This document shows positions 8,707 to 18,012 of a DNA stretch of 64,000 nt, in pieces (position 1 is the stretch's first letter; every line of letters begins with the position of its first letter). This stretch comes from CALAGB01 sp963789565 (GTDB taxonomy: Bacteria; Chloroflexota; Chloroflexia; Thermomicrobiales; Thermomicrobiaceae). The notes under the pieces were generated by a model. It had not been told where the DNA came from, ran no database searches, and saw only the letters and a list, made by a program, of their open reading frames with translations. Made by a program: the position numbers and the translations under genes. The stretch spans positions 248,001-312,000 of the forward strand of contig CAWBKX010000002.1 of the NCBI GenBank assembly GCA_963789565.1, in the 5' to 3' direction.

Positions 8707-9855
8707 TCAGATGACATTGTGCTCCTGCGCGAGCTCACCCGATTCAAATCGATCGGGAGAAAATGCGCTGATGTCGACGGTCGTGGCTGTGCCATCGAGA
8801 ACCACTTCGGCGATGCAGCGTCCGATTGCCGGGCCTTGCATATAGCCATGCCCACTGAACCCCGACGCAACCACCACACCACCGACGCCTGATACGTATC
8901 CGAGGACCGGATTGTCGTCGGGGGTGATCTCGTAGAGTCCTGCCCATCCACGACGCACGCGCGCATCTTCAAATATCGGGGCGAGACGGCAGAGCTCCGT
9001 GACGGTGCGCGTCATCCAGTCGTCGTCGACAGTGCGGTTGAAGCTGCTTGGCTCGTCTGGGTTCGACATGCCGAAGAGGAATCCACCGCTCTCAGGATGA
9101 AAGTAGAGGCCGGTCGAAAACTCGATCGTCATGGGCACGCGAGATGGCACGGCCGGAAACGGTTCTGTCACGAAGCTCATGCGGCGATAGGGAAGGACTG
9201 GAATGTCGAGACCTGCCATCTTTCCGACTTCGCCGGCCTGCGCCCCGGCCGCGATGACGACCGTGTTGGTCGAAATGCTCCCTTGAGATGTTTCTACGGC
9301 GGTCAATCTTCCGGCCTCTACCGTCAGGCCGGTGACTGGAGTCTCTTCGACGATCTCTACTCCAAGCGCGCGAGCCCGCTGAGCGAATCCCATGGTTGAG
9401 GAATACGGATCGGCCCAACCATCGCTGCTGCAGAACGTGCCCGCAAGAACGCCGTCGAGCTTCACCGCCGGGTTGAGTTCTGCGATCTCGCTCGTGCTGA
9501 CGAGCCGAACCGGTACGCCCATGCTTTGCTGAAATTCGAGATTGGTTCGGAAGACGTCGATCTCGGACTCCGACGTCAGTAGAAAGAGGTATCCCTGCTG
9601 ATGAAAGGCGATGTCGATTCCGAAGAGTTCCTTGAAGTTCTGCCAGACGTCCAGGCTGTATCGTGAAAGCTCGATATTGGCTTTGGTCGAGAATTGGAGT
9701 CGGATGCCTCCGGCGGCGTCCGCGGTCGCACCGCGACCAATCTCATCCTTCTCGATGATCACGATGTCGCGCATACCGCGAGAGGCCAGGTGGTAGGCGA
9801 TACTGCAGCCGGTGATCCCAGCGCCGACGATCACGACTTCGGCGGTGCGCTTCAA
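8707..9855 (-). CDS. FAD-dependent amine/amino-acid oxidoreductase (DAO family)
   Basis: The 382-residue protein opens with a Rossmann dinucleotide-binding motif, VVIVGAGITGCSIAYHLAS, followed by an acidic residue in IIEKDEIGRG, and then DAAGGIRLQFS. This is the DAO architecture seen in sarcosine oxidase beta subunit and glycine oxidase. The C-terminal GWAGLYEITPDDNPVLG and GFSGHGYMQGPAIGR segments complete the FAD site. It probably oxidises an N-methyl or secondary amino acid, with electrons going to O2 or another acceptor. The substrate cannot be assigned, and no sarcosine oxidase subunits or folate-dependent domains accompany it. TTG at 9855 is the likely start, preceded by AGGTGAG at six bases. 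Confidence 0.85.
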   Translation of the reverse strand: MKRTAEVVIVGAGITGCSIAYHLASRGMRDIVIIEKDEIGRGATADAAGGIRLQFSTKANIELSRYSLDVWQNFKELFGIDIAFHQQGYLFLLTSESEIDVFRTNLEFQQSMGVPVRLVSTSEIAELNPAVKLDGVLAGTFCSSDGWADPYSSTMGFAQRARALGVEIVEETPVTGLTVEAGRLTAVETSQGSISTNTVVIAAGAQAGEVGKMAGLDIPVLPYRRMSFVTEPFPAVPSRVPMTIEFSTGLYFHPESGGFLFGMSNPDEPSSFNRTVDDDWMTRTVTELCRLAPIFEDARVRRGWAGLYEITPDDNPVLGYVSGVGGVVVASGFSGHGYMQGPAIGRCIAEVVLDGTATTVDISAFSPDRFESGELAQEHNVI

Positions 9856-10050
9856 CGTCGACTCACCTTTCGTTGGTTCAAGTCTTCCGATCGCCGAGAG
9901 AGAAGAATTGGCATGCGTCGGCGTCTGGCGAGTATAGCATGGGCTTTGGTGCGCACAGATTCGGCAACCGGTTGCCGACGATTCGTGCTAATCTGCGATC
10001 TTGAAGCGCGTCAATGGAGAAACGGCAGAGCATAGCGAAGGGCTGGATCT

Positions 10051-11115
10051 GTGTCCCAACAAGCCGATCGATACAACCTCTTCATTTCGTCCCCGATTGA
10101 ACCCGAATTCGTCGAGCAGATACGAGCCGTCGATCCGGATCGAGTGGAAGTCGTCTACGAGCCAGACCTCTACCCGCCGACTCGATACGTTGCCGACCAC
10201 CACGGTCCGTCTGGTTTTCGGCTCACAGGAGGCGCTGAAGAGCGCTTTTACGATCGTCTGCGCCAAGCCGATTTCCTGCTCGATTTCCCATTCCAAGTTC
10301 CACCGGGGGCAAAAATCTTGGACGTTTCGCCAAACCTCCGGTGGGTTCAGACGACCAGTGCCGGAGTGGGGCAGCAGGTCGTCAAACTCGGATTGCAGGA
10401 TTCGGAACTGATCATCACCACGTCGAGTGGCGTCCACGCGCGTCCACTGGCCGAGTTCGTCTTCCTGGCGTTGCTGTCTCACGTCAAGCTGCTGCCGCGT
10501 CTGCAGCGCGACCAGCAGGCGCACGTTTGGGACCGGTTCTGTTCGGATGAGCTAGACGGCAAGACGTTGGCGATCGTGGGACCGGGTAGGATTGGTCGAC
10601 AAGTTGCCCAAATCGCGCGTTGCTTCAATATGCGTGTCCTCGCGATGGGACGATCGGGCGGTCCGGAACGAGCGGCGCTGCTCGGAGTCGACGAGGTCTA
10701 CACTCGTGAGGGCTTGCATGACATGCTCGGTCAGGCAGACGCGGTGGTGCTGAGCTGTCCGCACACGCCAGACACGGAAGGATTGATGGACGCCGCCGCA
10801 CTTGATGCGCTCAAGGATGGCGTCATGTTTGTAAATATTTCGCGCGGGCAGGTAGTCGATCACGCCGCACTCCTCAAGCACCTGCGGTCGGGGAAAATCG
10901 CGTTCGCTGGACTGGATGTCTTTGATACGGAGCCTCTCCCCGCAGACAGCCCGTTCTGGGATTTGCCGAACGTTATGATCAACCCGCATTCGGCGAGCAC
11001 GGCCTTCAGTGAAAACCAAAAGATCACCGATCTGCTCTGTCACAACCTTCGTTGCTACCTTGAGGGACGATTCGACGACATGCACAACGTGCTTGACAAG
11101 CAGCGTATGTATTGA
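10051..11115 (+). CDS. D-2-hydroxyacid dehydrogenase (NAD)
   Basis: The 354-residue product is a D-isomer-specific 2-hydroxyacid dehydrogenase. The NAD-binding motif is GPGRIGRQVAQIA. The catalytic arginine lies in NISRGQVVDH, the glutamate in LDVFDTEPLP and the histidine in VMINPHSAST. The substrate may be a small oxoacid such as glyoxylate, hydroxypyruvate or phosphoglycerate; no ACT or other regulatory domain is present, so it is not a typical SerA. It starts with GTG after GAAGGG and overlaps the lipoate-ligase-like gene by four bases, which suggests translational coupling. The divergent FAD oxidoreductase shares the upstream region. Confidence 0.88.
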   Translation: MSQQADRYNLFISSPIEPEFVEQIRAVDPDRVEVVYEPDLYPPTRYVADHHGPSGFRLTGGAEERFYDRLRQADFLLDFPFQVPPGAKILDVSPNLRWVQTTSAGVGQQVVKLGLQDSELIITTSSGVHARPLAEFVFLALLSHVKLLPRLQRDQQAHVWDRFCSDELDGKTLAIVGPGRIGRQVAQIARCFNMRVLAMGRSGGPERAALLGVDEVYTREGLHDMLGQADAVVLSCPHTPDTEGLMDAAALDALKDGVMFVNISRGQVVDHAALLKHLRSGKIAFAGLDVFDTEPLPADSPFWDLPNVMINPHSASTAFSENQKITDLLCHNLRCYLEGRFDDMHNVLDKQRMY

Positions 11116-11957
11116 TCGTGGACGACCTGGATGTCGGAACATTGCGCGTGCTCCCCTTCAATCGGGCTGCGGGCGCATATCAGCTTGCCGCGACTGAGGC
11201 GGTCATCGACGCAGTCGGTGATGGCGAGGCTCCGGCGACGTTGCGCATGTATTCCTGGTCGCGCGATGCGGTGATCCTGGGCGTCGGTCAGCCAGCCGCT
11301 CAGCTCGACCTGGATGCCTGCCGCGAGGTGGGTTGCGAGGTCTTACGGCGCATCTCGGGAGGGACTGCGGTCTTTCACGACGGGAACACCGTCAGCTTTC
11401 AGCTTGTCCTTCCCGAAGGGCATCCATTCCTCAGTGACGACATACATGTGAACTACCAACGAATTGCTGAGATCGTCGTCTCGATGCTGGCATCACTCGG
11501 AATAGCGTCTCGATGGGCATCGATCGAAGAAGCGCGCGCCGATCGTGCACCGGAAGGACTCGACGGGATTTGCTTCTCGTCGTTGGCTCCGTTTGAGGTC
11601 GTGACTGGCGACAAGAAGCTGGTCGGTTTGGCCCAGGTACGTCGTCGCAGCGTTTCGGCGCTTCAGGGGATGCTCTATCTGCGCAACCGACCGGAGCTTT
11701 CGGCGCGACTCGTCACTCGCGACATGGACAACCGCGGTCTGTTAACCCGTCGCCTGGCCGAACGAACAACCGACTTGAACACCGCGTCAGGTCGCGACGT
11801 CTCAGCCGAGGAGGTGGTCGAGCGCTTCCGGAGTGCGGTGGTTGACGCGCTGCGATCGGACGTGGTCGAAGCTCCATTGACGTCCTACGAAGAGGCGCGG
11901 GCGCGAGATCTCGAGCGAGAACGCTATGCCAACCCCGAGTGGACATTTCGTCGCTGA
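11112..11957 (+). CDS. lplA: Lipoate-protein ligase A family protein
   Basis: The 281-residue protein has the BPL/LplA/LipB catalytic fold. The motif RRISGGTAVFHDGNTVSFQL corresponds to the lipoate-binding RRxSGGGAVxHD loop, here with Thr for one Gly. TGDKKLVGLAQVRRR contains the lysine that contacts lipoyl-adenylate. It should attach lipoate (or octanoate, as LipM/LipL-type relatives do) to lipoyl domains. The start is TTG 11112 inside the preceding stop region, or GTG 11118 two codons later; both give coupling to the dehydrogenase gene. No lipoyl-domain protein is encoded in this window. Confidence 0.82.
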   Translation: MIVDDLDVGTLRVLPFNRAAGAYQLAATEAVIDAVGDGEAPATLRMYSWSRDAVILGVGQPAAQLDLDACREVGCEVLRRISGGTAVFHDGNTVSFQLVLPEGHPFLSDDIHVNYQRIAEIVVSMLASLGIASRWASIEEARADRAPEGLDGICFSSLAPFEVVTGDKKLVGLAQVRRRSVSALQGMLYLRNRPELSARLVTRDMDNRGLLTRRLAERTTDLNTASGRDVSAEEVVERFRSAVVDALRSDVVEAPLTSYEEARARDLERERYANPEWTFRR

Positions 11958-11974
11958 CGTGTCGAACGCGGCCG

Positions 11975-13324
11975 TCAACCAGCCGCTTCGCTGACTACCT
12001 GTCTGTGCCGCGGCTTGCGCGGCACACGCTTGTGACCCGGATGCTTCCAGAAGTAGACGCCGTTCAGCACGGAAGCGAGCACGATGGTGACGGCATAGAC
12101 CACGAACGTCAGCTGATAGCCCCGACCAACAATGACTTCACCCGCAACGAGACTCGACATCGCGTAGCCCAGGTTCCATGCGGCGCTGCGCAGACTGAAG
12201 GCGTTGGCACGCGCTTTCGGTGGGAGCACGTCGGAGATAAAGCTCGAATCGATCGGCCAAGCCATGCTGATCGAAGTCGACCGCACGATCTGAGCGGCGA
12301 CGGCGTAGCCCATTTGCGGGTTGAACGCAAGCAGCAGATACAGTGGCGCGGACGCCATGCGCACGATCATGCTGGCAACCAGTGCTCCGAGCCTTTTGTA
12401 CATGGCTGGTGCCAGGAGTCCGACAAGCGCTGCGACGACCCCGGCAACCGAGAAGACGATGCCTATCTGACTCGGCCGCGACCCGATCGATTCGAGGAAG
12501 ACGTTGACGAATGGCACCACCGCGCCAGATCCGAGGCTCATGATGAGACCGATCATCACAAAAACCATCATGTCTCGTCGCGTGCGTTTGGTCGCCGTCG
12601 GCATTTCGACGAAGACCGCTGTCTGCGCTACTTCATAGTTCTCCTGATCGCGTATGTGTCGCATCAACCACAACGGGATCATGCCCGATGTGGCCAAAAT
12701 GATGCCGATCAACAAGGTGAAGCGATAGGCCGAAACACTTTCGATGCGCATCGCGAAGAAGATCGAAAGGACGCGCGGTGACCAGCCGCCGACCAGGCTG
12801 CCGAATGTCGTGGCAACTGAATTTAGGGAAAAAGTGATAGCCGCCGCCATGGTACGCTGCGCTGGAGTGGTCCACTCAACGATGAATGGCATGACCGGAA
12901 CCGACATAAAGGCGAGCGCTGCGCCATTGACCGCCGAAACCGCCAGAATTGGCGTCGATGTAGCCAGGATCGCGAGCAAGGCTGAGGTGGCGAGAAAGAA
13001 CATCGTGCCGTAGGTGGTGCAGCGCCAGGAACCATAGCGATTGATGATGATGCCGATGACGAGGGCCGACAAGCCCATCGCAACCGTCTGCACGGCATTG
13101 AACGTGCCGATGAAATCTTCTTTAAACGAGATTTGGACGAGGTACAGGTTGTAGATGAGGATGAATACGCCCACGCCAATGTTGACGAGCAGCGTGTACA
13201 GGAGATATAGCCGCATCTCTCGCGAGAGTCGCGCGATCCCGCCGATGTAGCGATGCACCAAACTGCCCTTCGCGCAGTCGACGACCACGACCTGAGCTCG
13301 CCTCGGTCCCTTGAAGCGACCCAT
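11975..13324 (-). CDS. Major facilitator superfamily transporter
   Basis: The 449-residue protein has about 12 hydrophobic segments in two six-helix bundles separated by a basic cytoplasmic loop (TATKRTRRDMM). The first half has LLVNIGVGVFILIYNLYLVQ as the first long membrane segment. The cytoplasmic tail is strongly basic (RVPRKPRHRQVVSE). The MFS signature between helices 2 and 3 is only loosely kept (GIIINRYGSWRCT). The substrate is unknown; efflux is as likely as uptake. It converges with the lipoate-ligase gene at its 3' end and is divergent from otsB, with about 146 bases between the two starts that must hold both promoters. Confidence 0.8.
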   Translation of the reverse strand: MGRFKGPRRAQVVVVDCAKGSLVHRYIGGIARLSREMRLYLLYTLLVNIGVGVFILIYNLYLVQISFKEDFIGTFNAVQTVAMGLSALVIGIIINRYGSWRCTTYGTMFFLATSALLAILATSTPILAVSAVNGAALAFMSVPVMPFIVEWTTPAQRTMAAAITFSLNSVATTFGSLVGGWSPRVLSIFFAMRIESVSAYRFTLLIGIILATSGMIPLWLMRHIRDQENYEVAQTAVFVEMPTATKRTRRDMMVFVMIGLIMSLGSGAVVPFVNVFLESIGSRPSQIGIVFSVAGVVAALVGLLAPAMYKRLGALVASMIVRMASAPLYLLLAFNPQMGYAVAAQIVRSTSISMAWPIDSSFISDVLPPKARANAFSLRSAAWNLGYAMSSLVAGEVIVGRGYQLTFVVYAVTIVLASVLNGVYFWKHPGHKRVPRKPRHRQVVSEAAG

Positions 13325-13470
13325 CTGCGTCGCACTTCCCGAGCAGGGAGCGGCACATTATATAACGCGCATTCGCGGCTGTCGTGCTCGTCAAAATTAA
13401 CGTGTTGTTGTGTGACCTAGTCTGAATCAACGGGCTACGCCCGGACCGGTAAGTCATTTCGGAGGTGAAC

Positions 13471-14292
13471 TTGGAAAGCCACAATCTGGCGAGAGAGATA
13501 TACGAACTATTCACGGCACGTCCCGCCGGGCTATTGTCCGACATTGACGGGACGCTGGCGCGAATCTCCCTCGATCCGGCCGCTGCCGAAGTCGACCCGG
13601 TGATCAAGGCGTCGCTCCTCCAGCTTGTGCACCATGTCGATGTCCTGGGAGTAGTTACGGGTCGCGCGGCGTCCGAAGCCGCTCGTCTGGTCGATATTGA
13701 CGGCGTGATCTGGCTTGGCAATCACGGTATGGAGCGGTTCGAAAACGGAGAGGTCATCACTTCACCGGCGGCGCTGCCATTTGAGAAGCCGCTCAAGCGA
13801 GTGCTGGATGAGGCTCGATCGCGGCTCGACGATCCTCTCATCTATTTCGAAAACAAAGGTGTGAGCGGATCGATCCACTATCGCAACACGACCGAGCCAT
13901 CGGTTGCACACCAGCAGATCGTCGAAGTCGTTGAGCCGCTGGTGCAACGGGAGGGCCTGCGATTGTCGCAGGGCCGTATGGTCGTCGAGCTGCGGCCGCC
14001 GGTGCCGCTCAACAAAGGCACCGCGTTGCGCGGCGTCGTGGAGCAATTCGGTCTGAAGTCGATTCTCTTCATGGGTGACGACGTCACGGACCTGGATGCC
14101 ATGCGCGCGGTGACGGAACTCCGCGACGCAGGGCAGATCAACGGACTATCGATCGGTGTCGTCGGTCCCGAGACTCCTGATCAGGTGACCGAAGAATCAG
14201 ACCGCGTTGTCACCGGCATCGAGGGGATCTGCGAATTGCTCGCAAACGTGGTGGAACTCTACGCCCACTCGCCCGGCCAACGCGGTGAGTGA
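13471..14292 (+). CDS. otsB: Trehalose-6-phosphate phosphatase
   Basis: The 273-residue HAD-superfamily phosphatase carries the nucleophile motif SDIDGTLARISLDP (DxDGT, Asp near residues 24 and 26) and the C-terminal FMGDDVTDLDAMRAV, which matches the GDDxTDxDAF motif of OtsB. The cap segment includes GNHGME, also typical of trehalose-phosphatases. It would release trehalose from trehalose-6-phosphate, a compatible solute for osmotic or desiccation stress. No trehalose-6-phosphate synthase (otsA) is in the window. TTG at 13471 has GGAGG five bases upstream and is preferred to the overlapping GTG at 13465. Confidence 0.9.
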   Translation: MESHNLAREIYELFTARPAGLLSDIDGTLARISLDPAAAEVDPVIKASLLQLVHHVDVLGVVTGRAASEAARLVDIDGVIWLGNHGMERFENGEVITSPAALPFEKPLKRVLDEARSRLDDPLIYFENKGVSGSIHYRNTTEPSVAHQQIVEVVEPLVQREGLRLSQGRMVVELRPPVPLNKGTALRGVVEQFGLKSILFMGDDVTDLDAMRAVTELRDAGQINGLSIGVVGPETPDQVTEESDRVVTGIEGICELLANVVELYAHSPGQRGE

Positions 14293-14313
14293 CCTTCGTG
14301 GGTCGGCCAGCGC

Positions 14314-15786
14314 TCAGACCGCGTCGAGCGGGTGCATCGGACGCGGAATGCGCTCCCAGTTGAAGTAGTGAAACAACGGCGTAGAGATGCCGGGAGTCGA
14401 CGTGACGAGAATCTCGCCCGCTGTTGGGAAGGATTCTCCCAGCCGTGAAGTCCGCTTGACTCCGACGATTTTCTTCTTCGCCAGTTGGACTCCGAGCGCC
14501 TCGAACAACTTCTCGTTGATTTCGGCTGGAGCGCGCTCCGACAGGATCACGTCGATCTGCCCTCCATGTCGCCCCTGCACATCGAGCACGACCGCGCGGC
14601 CCGTATCGAAGGTGGATTGGTCCGCGGTAATGAGAGGCCCGCTCGCGATCCGGCGGATCCGCGCGGTGACGTTTACCGGATAGCCTGCTCGTCGATCGAA
14701 CGATCCGCCGATGTCGATCTTGATTTCGGTTCCCACTCCGGATTCGATGGCCGCCGCGACTCCCGCGGGATCGACAACCAGTCCAAGTGCGGCGTCAGGC
14801 GCTCCGAGATCGATTAAGGCCCACAGCAGCCCAGTGCCATCACCGGTCGCTCCAAACATGGGGTCGTCCGACACATCCGCGATGACGACCTTGTCAGATC
14901 CGATGAGCATGGCGTCATGGATGGCGACTTCGACATTTGGTGGCGACCAACCAAACGCCTCACGCTGATCCCAAATTGAACGCTGCAGTCGCTCCGAAAA
15001 GCCCGCGGCAAGTACGCGATCTCCGTCAGTAGTGACGGTGACGCTCATGCCTGCGTGTGAAACGTCAGCGAACGGAAATCCTTCAAAGATGCTGACGTCG
15101 ACCACCGCAGGTTGACCGATGAATTCGACGGCCATCTCCCTCGCCGATGCTACGGCCTCGGCAGCCCTGTTCGGTCCCATCGGCGTGAGTATCCGCAGCT
15201 TACGCATCTCGGTCACCGGGTGAATCGCGCGCTCAACCAACGACAAAGCACATTCAGCCATCACCGTCGCCTTCCGTTCGGCGGCTGTGTTGTCGGTGAA
15301 GTCGACGCCGATGGCCAGGTCCACCGAACGCACGATCTCTTCGCTCAAATTGGCCCAGTGACTGAACGCGGCCAGGATCGGCGTGTTGGCGCCGACGGCG
15401 GCTCTCGCCGCTTCGATCAGGGGAAGATCGGCCGACGCGAAGTCCGCGCTCGTCATCGCTCCGCTCAAGACCAAAACGACGGCGTCGAACGTGCCCTTGC
15501 TTCGGTCAAGGGCGTTCACGAGCTTATCGCTCAAGGTGGCGATCGTGTCGGCACGTACCGAACCGTTCGCGCGGGCGACGAGGTTGAGCGAAGAAGCGAC
15601 GACGATATTTTGCGCGTGAGCCGCCTCGGCGAAGGCATCGACGAATCGCTGAGTTCCATAGGTGTCGCTTGCGGGAAGGCTGTCGGCACCTCGAACGTTG
15701 AATTCAAAGAAGTCGTCGATCCCGGTCGACTGCCGAGTGAATGTGTTTGTCAGTTGAAAAACCACGGCGAGCGCGATACGCGTCAA
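14314..15786 (-). CDS. M81 (MlrC-like) family protein with degraded metal site
   Basis: The 490-residue protein aligns by pattern with MlrC/microcystinase C proteins. The N-terminal half has TNTFTRQSTGIDDFF, LVLSGAMTSADFASAD and HWANLSEEIVRS. The C-terminal MlrC domain has SDDPMFGATGDGTGLLWALI. In active family members the zinc site is built from a Glu before NTF, the His of LHGAM, an Asp-x-His pair before AN, and a His in a PHTD-like motif. Here these positions read Leu12, Ser108, Phe141-Ser142-His143 and Phe-Thr, so only one ligand seems to remain. It may be a non-catalytic or altered enzyme. TTG 15786 has GAGGAG six bases upstream. Confidence 0.8.
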   Translation of the reverse strand: MTRIALAVVFQLTNTFTRQSTGIDDFFEFNVRGADSLPASDTYGTQRFVDAFAEAAHAQNIVVASSLNLVARANGSVRADTIATLSDKLVNALDRSKGTFDAVVLVLSGAMTSADFASADLPLIEAARAAVGANTPILAAFSHWANLSEEIVRSVDLAIGVDFTDNTAAERKATVMAECALSLVERAIHPVTEMRKLRILTPMGPNRAAEAVASAREMAVEFIGQPAVVDVSIFEGFPFADVSHAGMSVTVTTDGDRVLAAGFSERLQRSIWDQREAFGWSPPNVEVAIHDAMLIGSDKVVIADVSDDPMFGATGDGTGLLWALIDLGAPDAALGLVVDPAGVAAAIESGVGTEIKIDIGGSFDRRAGYPVNVTARIRRIASGPLITADQSTFDTGRAVVLDVQGRHGGQIDVILSERAPAEINEKLFEALGVQLAKKKIVGVKRTSRLGESFPTAGEILVTSTPGISTPLFHYFNWERIPRPMHPLDAV

Positions 15787-15958
15787 AACGAACTCCTCAA
15801 ATTTGGACCGGTCGTAAACGGTGGCGGCACGCCGACAACTTCAACGTTTTGGTACTCAAGGCAGCCGTTTCGGCGGTCAATTACGGCGAATTGGTTTGAT
15901 AAGATCCACGTGCAAGCTCATTCTTCTTGAGCTTCCTGCAGTGAGGAACACACACCAT

Positions 15959-17809
15959 ATGAACTTATCTGATTCACAACGTCCCGCCAGTCCGCAAGCT
16001 GCATCGGATCATGAACCACAGCTTTGCACCGTCTGCCAGAATGATCTCGCGGATGACCGCCAGTTCGCCAGATACGGCGTCTGTTCGCGCTGCGGACAAC
16101 ATTACCGCATAACCGCCAAACAGTGGATCGAGCTCATTGCCGACCATGATTCCTTTGAAGAGTTCAGTCGTCACCTCGTCTCGGTCGACCCTCTCGTCTT
16201 TTCCGACCGGCTTCCATACCGAAAGCGCGTTCTCGACGCTCGAGAGCAGACCGGTTTGACCGAGGCTGCCGTCGATGGCACTGCACGTGTGCGCGGACAG
16301 CAGATCGTATTGATGGTGCTCGATTTTCGCTTTCTCGGGGGCAGCATGGGATCCGTCGTTGGAGAAAAGGTAACGGCCGCCTTCGAACGAGCGATCGACA
16401 AGAAGGTGCCGATCGTGACGGTCGCGGCATCCGGCGGCGCCCGTATGCAGGAGGGCATGCTCAGCCTGGTGCAGATGGCCAAAACCGCCGCCGCGGCCAA
16501 GCGTGTGCATGATTCGCACGTTCCCTTCATTTCGGTTCTCACTCATCCGACCACGGGCGGGATCTACGCGAGCTTTGCCAATCAGGGAGACATCATCCTG
16601 GCGGAACCCAAAGCGCTCATCGGATTTGCCGGACCGCGGGTGATTCGGGAAACGTCCGGGCGAGAGGAAGTCACGTCCCATTCGTCTGAGTTTCTCTATC
16701 AGCATGGGTTTGTCGATCAGGTCGTGGAACGGACACGGCTACGTGACACGCTCGCCACGATCCTACGCATCGTGAATGCGCGCGGGCCGGTCAATCGCGA
16801 AGAATCGCGTTCCACGTCGCCGCTCGAACGCAGCCAGCGTCCTGCCTGGGAGACCGTGCAGGTCGCGCGGCACCCCGATCGACCGACGACGCTCGACTAC
16901 ATACGCCGCATCAGCCCGCAATTTGTGGAGCTTCATGGCGACCGGAGCTTTGGCGAAGATCCTGCCATGGTTGGCGGATTAGGAGAAATCGCCGGACACG
17001 GCGTCGTCTTCGTCGGTCACGAGCGTGGCCACGGAGAAGCCGAGCGGAGGGGCGGACAGGCGCTGCCAGAGGGCTATCGCAAGGCGATGCGTCTAATGCA
17101 ACTGGCGGCTCGGCTGCGTCTCCCAGTCGTGACTCTCATCGATACGCCCGGGGTCTATCTCGGGGAAGGTTCTGAGGAGCGAGGCATCGCCATGGCGCTC
17201 AGCGAAAGCCTGGCCTTGATGAGCGTGCTCCCCGTTCCGATAGTGGCCGTTATCATCGGCGAAGGCGGCAGCGGTGGTGCCGTCGCGCTCGGGCTCGCTG
17301 ATCGCGTCATGATGCTCGACCATGCTGTCTACAGCGTGATCGCTCCTGAAGGGGCCGCGGCTATCCTCTATCGTGACGCGTCGCGGGCCCCTGAGGTGGC
17401 TGAATCGCTGAAGATCACCGCGGCAGATTGCCTCAAGCTGGGAGTCATCGACACTGTCGTCCCGGAACCAGAAGGTGGCGCGCATCTCGATCCGGATTTC
17501 GCCGCGGCGCTACTACGAGATGCTCTAACCGACACACTGTCGAATCTGATCGACGTGTCGGGCGAGAAGCTCGTGCGGGACCGCTATCGCAAGTTCCGGC
17601 GCATGGGTCAGCACAACACCTATCTGCGCGAATTGGTCTCGCATGAGGCAACCGACCTGATCTCTCGGGTGACTGGAACGTTCGACACGCTGCGTGATCT
17701 ACTTCCGTTCGGAGACGATGAGAACGAGCCGGAGGCCGAAGCGGCCGAGGAGCCCGCGGACGAAGCGGCGCCGCAGACGCGATCCGGCGAAGCGTCGGCC
17801 CAGACATAG
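15959..17809 (+). CDS. accDA: Fused acetyl-CoA carboxylase carboxyltransferase (beta-alpha)
   Basis: The 616-residue protein joins AccD and AccA. The N-terminal beta part has a four-cysteine zinc ribbon (LCTVCQ...CSRCGQ) and VAASGGARMQEGMLSLVQMA. The alpha part starts near residue 310 and has LIDTPGVYLGEGSEERG, GEGGSGGAVALGLADRVM and APEGAAAILYRD. It transfers CO2 from carboxybiotin to acetyl-CoA to make malonyl-CoA for fatty acid synthesis, and would need AccB and AccC from elsewhere. The C-terminus has an acidic Ala/Glu tail. ATG 15959 is preferred because the Zn ribbon begins soon after it; the open frame runs 46 codons further upstream without family similarity. It is divergent from the M81 gene. 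Confidence 0.93.
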   Translation: MNLSDSQRPASPQAASDHEPQLCTVCQNDLADDRQFARYGVCSRCGQHYRITAKQWIELIADHDSFEEFSRHLVSVDPLVFSDRLPYRKRVLDAREQTGLTEAAVDGTARVRGQQIVLMVLDFRFLGGSMGSVVGEKVTAAFERAIDKKVPIVTVAASGGARMQEGMLSLVQMAKTAAAAKRVHDSHVPFISVLTHPTTGGIYASFANQGDIILAEPKALIGFAGPRVIRETSGREEVTSHSSEFLYQHGFVDQVVERTRLRDTLATILRIVNARGPVNREESRSTSPLERSQRPAWETVQVARHPDRPTTLDYIRRISPQFVELHGDRSFGEDPAMVGGLGEIAGHGVVFVGHERGHGEAERRGGQALPEGYRKAMRLMQLAARLRLPVVTLIDTPGVYLGEGSEERGIAMALSESLALMSVLPVPIVAVIIGEGGSGGAVALGLADRVMMLDHAVYSVIAPEGAAAILYRDASRAPEVAESLKITAADCLKLGVIDTVVPEPEGGAHLDPDFAAALLRDALTDTLSNLIDVSGEKLVRDRYRKFRRMGQHNTYLRELVSHEATDLISRVTGTFDTLRDLLPFGDDENEPEAEAAEEPADEAAPQTRSGEASAQT

Positions 17810-18012
17810 TTGCCCACTGGCCTTGCAAGTTGCACCTGTTGACGCACACGACGGTTGCGTTATCTCTTATCATTGACGGATTCAAACAGGTGGAGTTGCG
17901 CGGGATGATCGAAGGGCGAAATCAGCGGCGCGAATTCGTGACCTCTCGAGATACGTCGATGATTCCGCGCTCGGCCTCATTGAGCAATTTCTGATCGACG
18001 ATCGGAGATCTG

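Noticed and set aside
11939..12781. Plus-strand 280-codon frame opposite the MFS transporter
   Set aside because: The translation is a His/Asp/Arg-rich string typical of the antisense of membrane helices.
15112..15930. Plus-strand 272-codon frame opposite the M81 gene
   Set aside because: It is the mirror of the M81 coding frame, with low-complexity charged composition and no ribosome binding site.
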